Positions 59,755 to 64,000 of a DNA stretch of 64,000 bases are shown here, in pieces (the first letter of the stretch is position 1; each line of letters starts with the position of its first letter). The position numbers were made by a program, and so were the translations under genes. The stretch is from Cinclus cinclus. Its lineage: Eukaryota > Chordata > Aves > Passeriformes > Cinclidae. Under the pieces are notes generated by a model that ran no database searches, had not been told where the DNA came from, and saw nothing but the letters and a program-made list of their open reading frames with translations. Location of the stretch: positions 136,629,392 through 136,693,391 of the forward strand of contig NC_085046.1 in the NCBI RefSeq assembly GCF_963662255.1, given 5' to 3'.

Positions 59755-62327
59755 GTGCTTTTATTATTTAGAAGTAAAGTAATTAATCTGGAAGGCAGCT
59801 GGATTTACTCAGTGATTGACTGTCTGTGTTGGGAAGTTATATAAGCATAGCTAAATTGATTGCTGTAGCTATGCTGGAAATTATCCCAACAAAAATAGAC
59901 ATACCATAGACTATAATGACAATACATGCCCATTTTCCCAGTATGTGAATTCTAAAGCATGGGTAAAAAATTTAGACATGTGAGGAAAGACAGCTTTTTT
60001 TAATTTTTTTTTTAAAGCGGTACAGTATGAGTCTTTGGAAATTTTGAAAATATATTTCATAAAGGGGAATTGAACTACCAGATTCTTTGACCTGTGGAAC
60101 AGAAAGCTGATAGAGGTCATACAAACATTTTGTAGGAAGAGGTAATAGCTTTTATTAGGCTAAACTCTGAGCTTAAAATAAATGAACAAAATATGACAAG
60201 AATCAGCAAATCCAAGCTAAAATCTCTTTAGACACAGGTGCTCTTAATTACTGCTTATTATGTTAACAAGGCTACTGAACAAAAGTGCCATTAGAGCATT
60301 GCAGTAGTGAGGGTTTGTGGGGGCAGAGAGCTGCCTGTGAGCTGAATTTCAGACCCTTAGTACTGGCTAGTCTCTGAAAAAAGGTTCTCACATTTGGGCA
60401 GAGATAGCAAATGCAATTTTGCACCTAAATAGACATAAAGGTACTTAATTAAGGCAAGACTGATGTGTCTTGGGGTTTTTTTTTTCCAAATGTTGATTTT
60501 ATTACCCTCTTTGCAAGTGTTTTACATGGAGTTTTTGCACTGGTTTGTGGGTAGGGGTTTTTTTCTCTCAGTTTCTATGAAAATTTAATCTATGAGCTGG
60601 GGTTTTTTTGATGACATATAAGAATCAAGCACCTGATTGCCATTAATTTTCTCTGGAAATTGAAACCATACCCCGAGTTTATTCCTTTTCTTTTCTTTAA
60701 ATCCCACTCAGTAATTCATATTACTTTGACAAGCTGCTTTGAATTTTAAAAGGCATGTGTTTTCTGTCCCAAGAACAGAAAATGCACTTGTTCATCTCAA
60801 AAGTATAATATTGACTTATTTTAAAAAGTCAAATTTGTTTTAAAATCTGACATGAATCTGTAAGTAACTCTAGCTTTCCCAATATATGAAAGCGAAAAGT
60901 ATTTCTAATATATAGAAAAGTGAACACAAATTAAAACAAGAGAAATCTGATAAGAGAATTGAAATGTGAACAAGAGTCAAATCCATTTGATGGCAAATAT
61001 GTTTGGTGAAAAACTATTTTGTAATAGTAGTCATGGTGAAAAATAATTGAATAGTAAAATTACAAAATAACATCCTATGAGGACATCAAGCACACTGTGT
61101 TTGTTTTAAAAGTTAGTGAGTTCTGTTTTGGCTATGAGTTAAAAAAGCTAATTTAAGAAATGCAAAAAACCTTTCTTCAGCTGCCACTCAGAACTTTTCT
61201 GACTGCCAAAGTATTTTGGCTTCACAAGGAAAACTCCTAGTGCCAGAGGCAAAAGTATGTTAGTTAAAGCTGAGGGACAGACAAGAATACGTGTTTGGCT
61301 TTGCAGCTGTAAACCCTGGTTAGCTCATCTCCCCACATCACAAATATAACTCATGGACTTAGAATATCTGTGCTGCATTAACTAGGAGTTAAAGGCACTA
61401 ATGAATAGTCCTGTGAACAAGCATCAAACAGCAAACTAATCAAAAAATTAAGGCAATTTCCACACACAGAGCATGATTTTCAAGTTATTTGAATCTGTTC
61501 ATATTTTAAATGTCAAACTGAATTGAAAGGATATGAATTTTAGATTTCACCGTATGTTTTCCCAGAGAGATGATCTTCTATCTGTTTATCCATTCATAGT
61601 ATATACAGAGTGGCTCACATGTGATGCCTGCAGCCCAGAAAGATGTTTTATGTTTGAAAAGATTGCACATTTCATTAAAATTAAAAAAAATAATAAAGTT
61701 ACAAACTGAAATAAGAAAGATAATTTGCTATTGAATCTAACATATAAAAAAAATACCTTGAGACCTTTCAATTCTAAATATCATTCTCAACTTAATTCCA
61801 GAAGAGTTTGCATGAGAGAAACCCTGCTTGGAATTTTTAATTCACATAGTTTAGGCACTTAGCCACTTTTAATATATTGATCGGTTACACCATGAGTTGT
61901 GTCTTAATAAAGTAAGAACTATAAGCAACGTAGTTGCAATAGTGTTCCTGAAAAGATGAAGAATGTTTTTAGAAAATCTCCAGGACTTCATTTTCCAATA
62001 TCCAGTACCCTGTGATGCAAGATGAATGTAAATTATTATTGATAACAAAAGGTGTTGCATGCCATTGCAATGCTGGTTTTAAAGTTACTCCTCTAAAGTA
62101 ACTCCTCCCTTGTTATGATAAGGGATATTAAGCAGAGCCTGATTAAGACTTCTTCATCTGGGTTTGACTCTGTGCACCTCCCAGCAGCAGAACTTAGTGG
62201 TGCAGACTGTAATTCCCTTAATGTTCAATGGCCAGAATCCAAGTAGATCTTTCAGGTGTGAGGGATTCTCCCATATTCTTCACCTTTCACAGTGAGAAAT
62301 AACTACACTACCAAATAGTATGACTTG

Positions 62328-62525
62328 ATGCACAGCTTGACTGGAACACAGGAAGTTTTACCTAAGCATGAGGAAGAACTTCTTCACTGGGTGGGTGACA
62401 GACTGAAACACATCACTGACAGAGGGTGTGGGGTCTCCTTCATTGGAGATACACAAAATCAAATTCTGTAAATCTGTGATACAAGTAGACCAAAGGGCTT
62501 GTTCAAGTCACCTCCATAAATGGTA
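62328..62525 (+). mobile_element. CR1 LINE, degraded 3' fragment (plus strand)
   Basis: CTTGACTGGAACACAGGAAG, ATGAGGAAGAACTTCTTCAC, GGGTGACAGACTG and TGTGGGGTCTCCTTC match the order of a CR1 3' region. The end decays after CAAGTAGACCAAAGGG. It is short and diverged. Confidence 0.75.
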
Positions 62526-64000
62526 TGTGCACCTCAGTTTATTTAAAGCTAGATTTTTTTTCTTGTTTCCTGCAAAGTATATTTCCCCAGTGCCCATGAC
62601 CTGAAGCCAACTGAAAGGTCAGATCTTTACCTTTCACAAGAATAGCTGAACCACATCTGAAGTACACACAGGGAAGAGCGTCTACCTGAAGGAATCTATT
62701 TCACATACAGTAGAACAATTCTTAGACTTTACTAAAAAAGAAGTGAATATAGACAATCTTGCACTACTTTTATGCAAATATTGTTAGTGAAAGCTCATTT
62801 AAGTTTGCTTCTCTGCTTATGTGAGAACTGCTACACTAAACAAATCAGAAAAAGATCCCCTGGCCCCATTTTTAATTTCCATCTACAGTCAACACTATGT
62901 GCTTAGGAACAGAAGAATAAGATCTGAATAATTACAGTGATTTAAGGGCAAGAGGCAGAGACTGGATACAAAAAAGATGAGGTGTATACAGAGTCATAGA
63001 GGTGCCAACTTGATTTGGCAGAAAAATAAGTTGCCATTCAGCTGAAAAGAGCAATTACTCCAAAACTTCAGGAGCAGTTTGGTGGAAACATATTTTTAAG
63101 ACTTTAACTAAAAAGCTTTGGTAACTTACTGCAACATAACATCATGTAAGGAAAGATTTAAAGATCCAGACAAAATCCTTACATACTGATGTTTTAGAAA
63201 CACCCTAAACCAAAAATTCAACAAGCATAACAATTGTTACTGAAGTACGTGCATGCTGAATACATGCCATTTATACTTTTTACTCTCTCTCTCCCTTTTT
63301 ACAATGAATCCACAATGTCATTATTTGTGAAAAAAATAATTCATATTATTTTCCATTTGATGATAGATTTCTTTAGATAAACTTCTGTGCCTTTGAAGTC
63401 CACAATGTTCTATATGTATATTATCAGCATGAATTTGAATTAAACAGATAGACAAGAAGAATAAAAACAGGGTAAAGAAATAATGACAAAAACTTATGTC
63501 CATGTAGGAAAAAAACCCCTGTTTTTTAACTAGGTGTTCTAGTGCACAGTTTGCAGTTGATTAACCATGGAATACTTTGATGACCAAGTCATATTTAAAA
63601 GCAACAAATATTTCTATACTCAGCTAAGTGAAAGATTGAACTGTTAGCAGTGCTATTGAGCTGGATTATCTTTCTTCCTTATTATTATTTGATACTTTTA
63701 TGTTGTTTAGATTTTAGTCTAAGATTAGGTTTATTCCTTCATTCACTTTGGTGATGTCTGTGAACTGCTGAAACCGAGTGGAAAAACTATAAAACTCAGA
63801 TTTTTTTTTATTTAGTTCCCCTTTTTTGTAGTTTCTTTACCCTTGATAATTAATGGGTAGAGAAGAATTTTTTCTGTCACTGTAAATGAAATTAAGAAAC
63901 ATATCAAACAGATAAATCTTCAACAAACTACCTAAGAGGCAGAATTTGTAGCATGAATAGATAAAGTAGTTACAAAGTAACTTCATAGGAAATGCAGTAT
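62526..64000. other. AT-rich sequence, nothing recognised
   Basis: No repeat, RNA gene or exon can be supported. A 60-codon minus-strand frame at 63,321-63,503 has no features of a gene. Confidence 0.5.

Larger units (their letters stand above)
58646..62327. other. AT-rich sequence with one candidate small gene
   Basis: It holds an A23 run at 59,380-59,402, the candidate at 59,502-59,754, and three GGGGTTTTTTT motifs at about 60,472-60,609. No interspersed repeat is recognised. Confidence 0.5.

Noticed and set aside
1..64000. tRNA, rRNA, CRISPR arrays, operons, prokaryotic signals
   Set aside because: None seen. The window has the composition and repeats of vertebrate intergenic or intronic DNA.

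Overview
This window looks like a gene-poor, AT-rich stretch of a bird nuclear chromosome, most probably a songbird (passerine). The evidence is the repeat content. It has 5'-truncated CR1 LINEs in both orientations, and several solo LTRs of the avian endogenous-retrovirus type whose termini begin TGTCCTGGTTT, TGTGCTGGTTTTG or TGTTG. It has a few microsatellites and no bacterial-type gene organisation. I found no protein-coding gene I would defend with confidence. Almost all longer open frames lie inside repeats or are AT-rich chance frames.

Layout. 1-9,741 is unique AT-rich DNA. 9,742-10,904 holds a (TC)n tract and a probable minus-strand LTR with some attached leader/gag-like sequence. 12,571-13,274 is a clean solo LTR with a 5-bp target duplication. 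14,470-15,995 and 18,744-20,278 are two copies of one ~1.5-kb LTR in opposite orientation, about 2.7 kb apart. The second copy is followed by a recognisable primer-binding site and is bracketed by a ~100-bp direct repeat. 20,669-24,022 holds three CR1 fragments. 24,772-25,441 is a second solo LTR with a clean target duplication; it shares its 3' part, but not its U3, with the one at 12,571. 28,592-29,312 is another CR1. 36,157-36,447, 46,189-46,525 and 50,500-51,043 are further LTRs. 57,557-58,645 is a CR1 with a second CR1 inserted into it in the opposite orientation. 62,328-62,525 is a last CR1 fragment.

The most informative observations are as follows. (1) The two inverted 1.5-kb LTRs are about 97-99% identical over a ~0.9-kb core but only about 80-85% identical in their outer ~0.5 kb, which suggests arm-to-arm gene conversion. 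(2) A tRNA-Gly-like primer-binding site and a leader hairpin follow the second copy. (3) The two TSD-flanked LTRs have unrelated U3 regions. (4) There is a small candidate secreted-peptide gene or terminal exon at 59,502-59,754 with a nearby AATAAA. (5) Several exon-like segments have good splice signals but no independent support.

All repeat family assignments come from remembered family features, not a database search. LTR and CR1 ends are good to a few bases where a target duplication or 3' tail is visible, and to tens of bases elsewhere.
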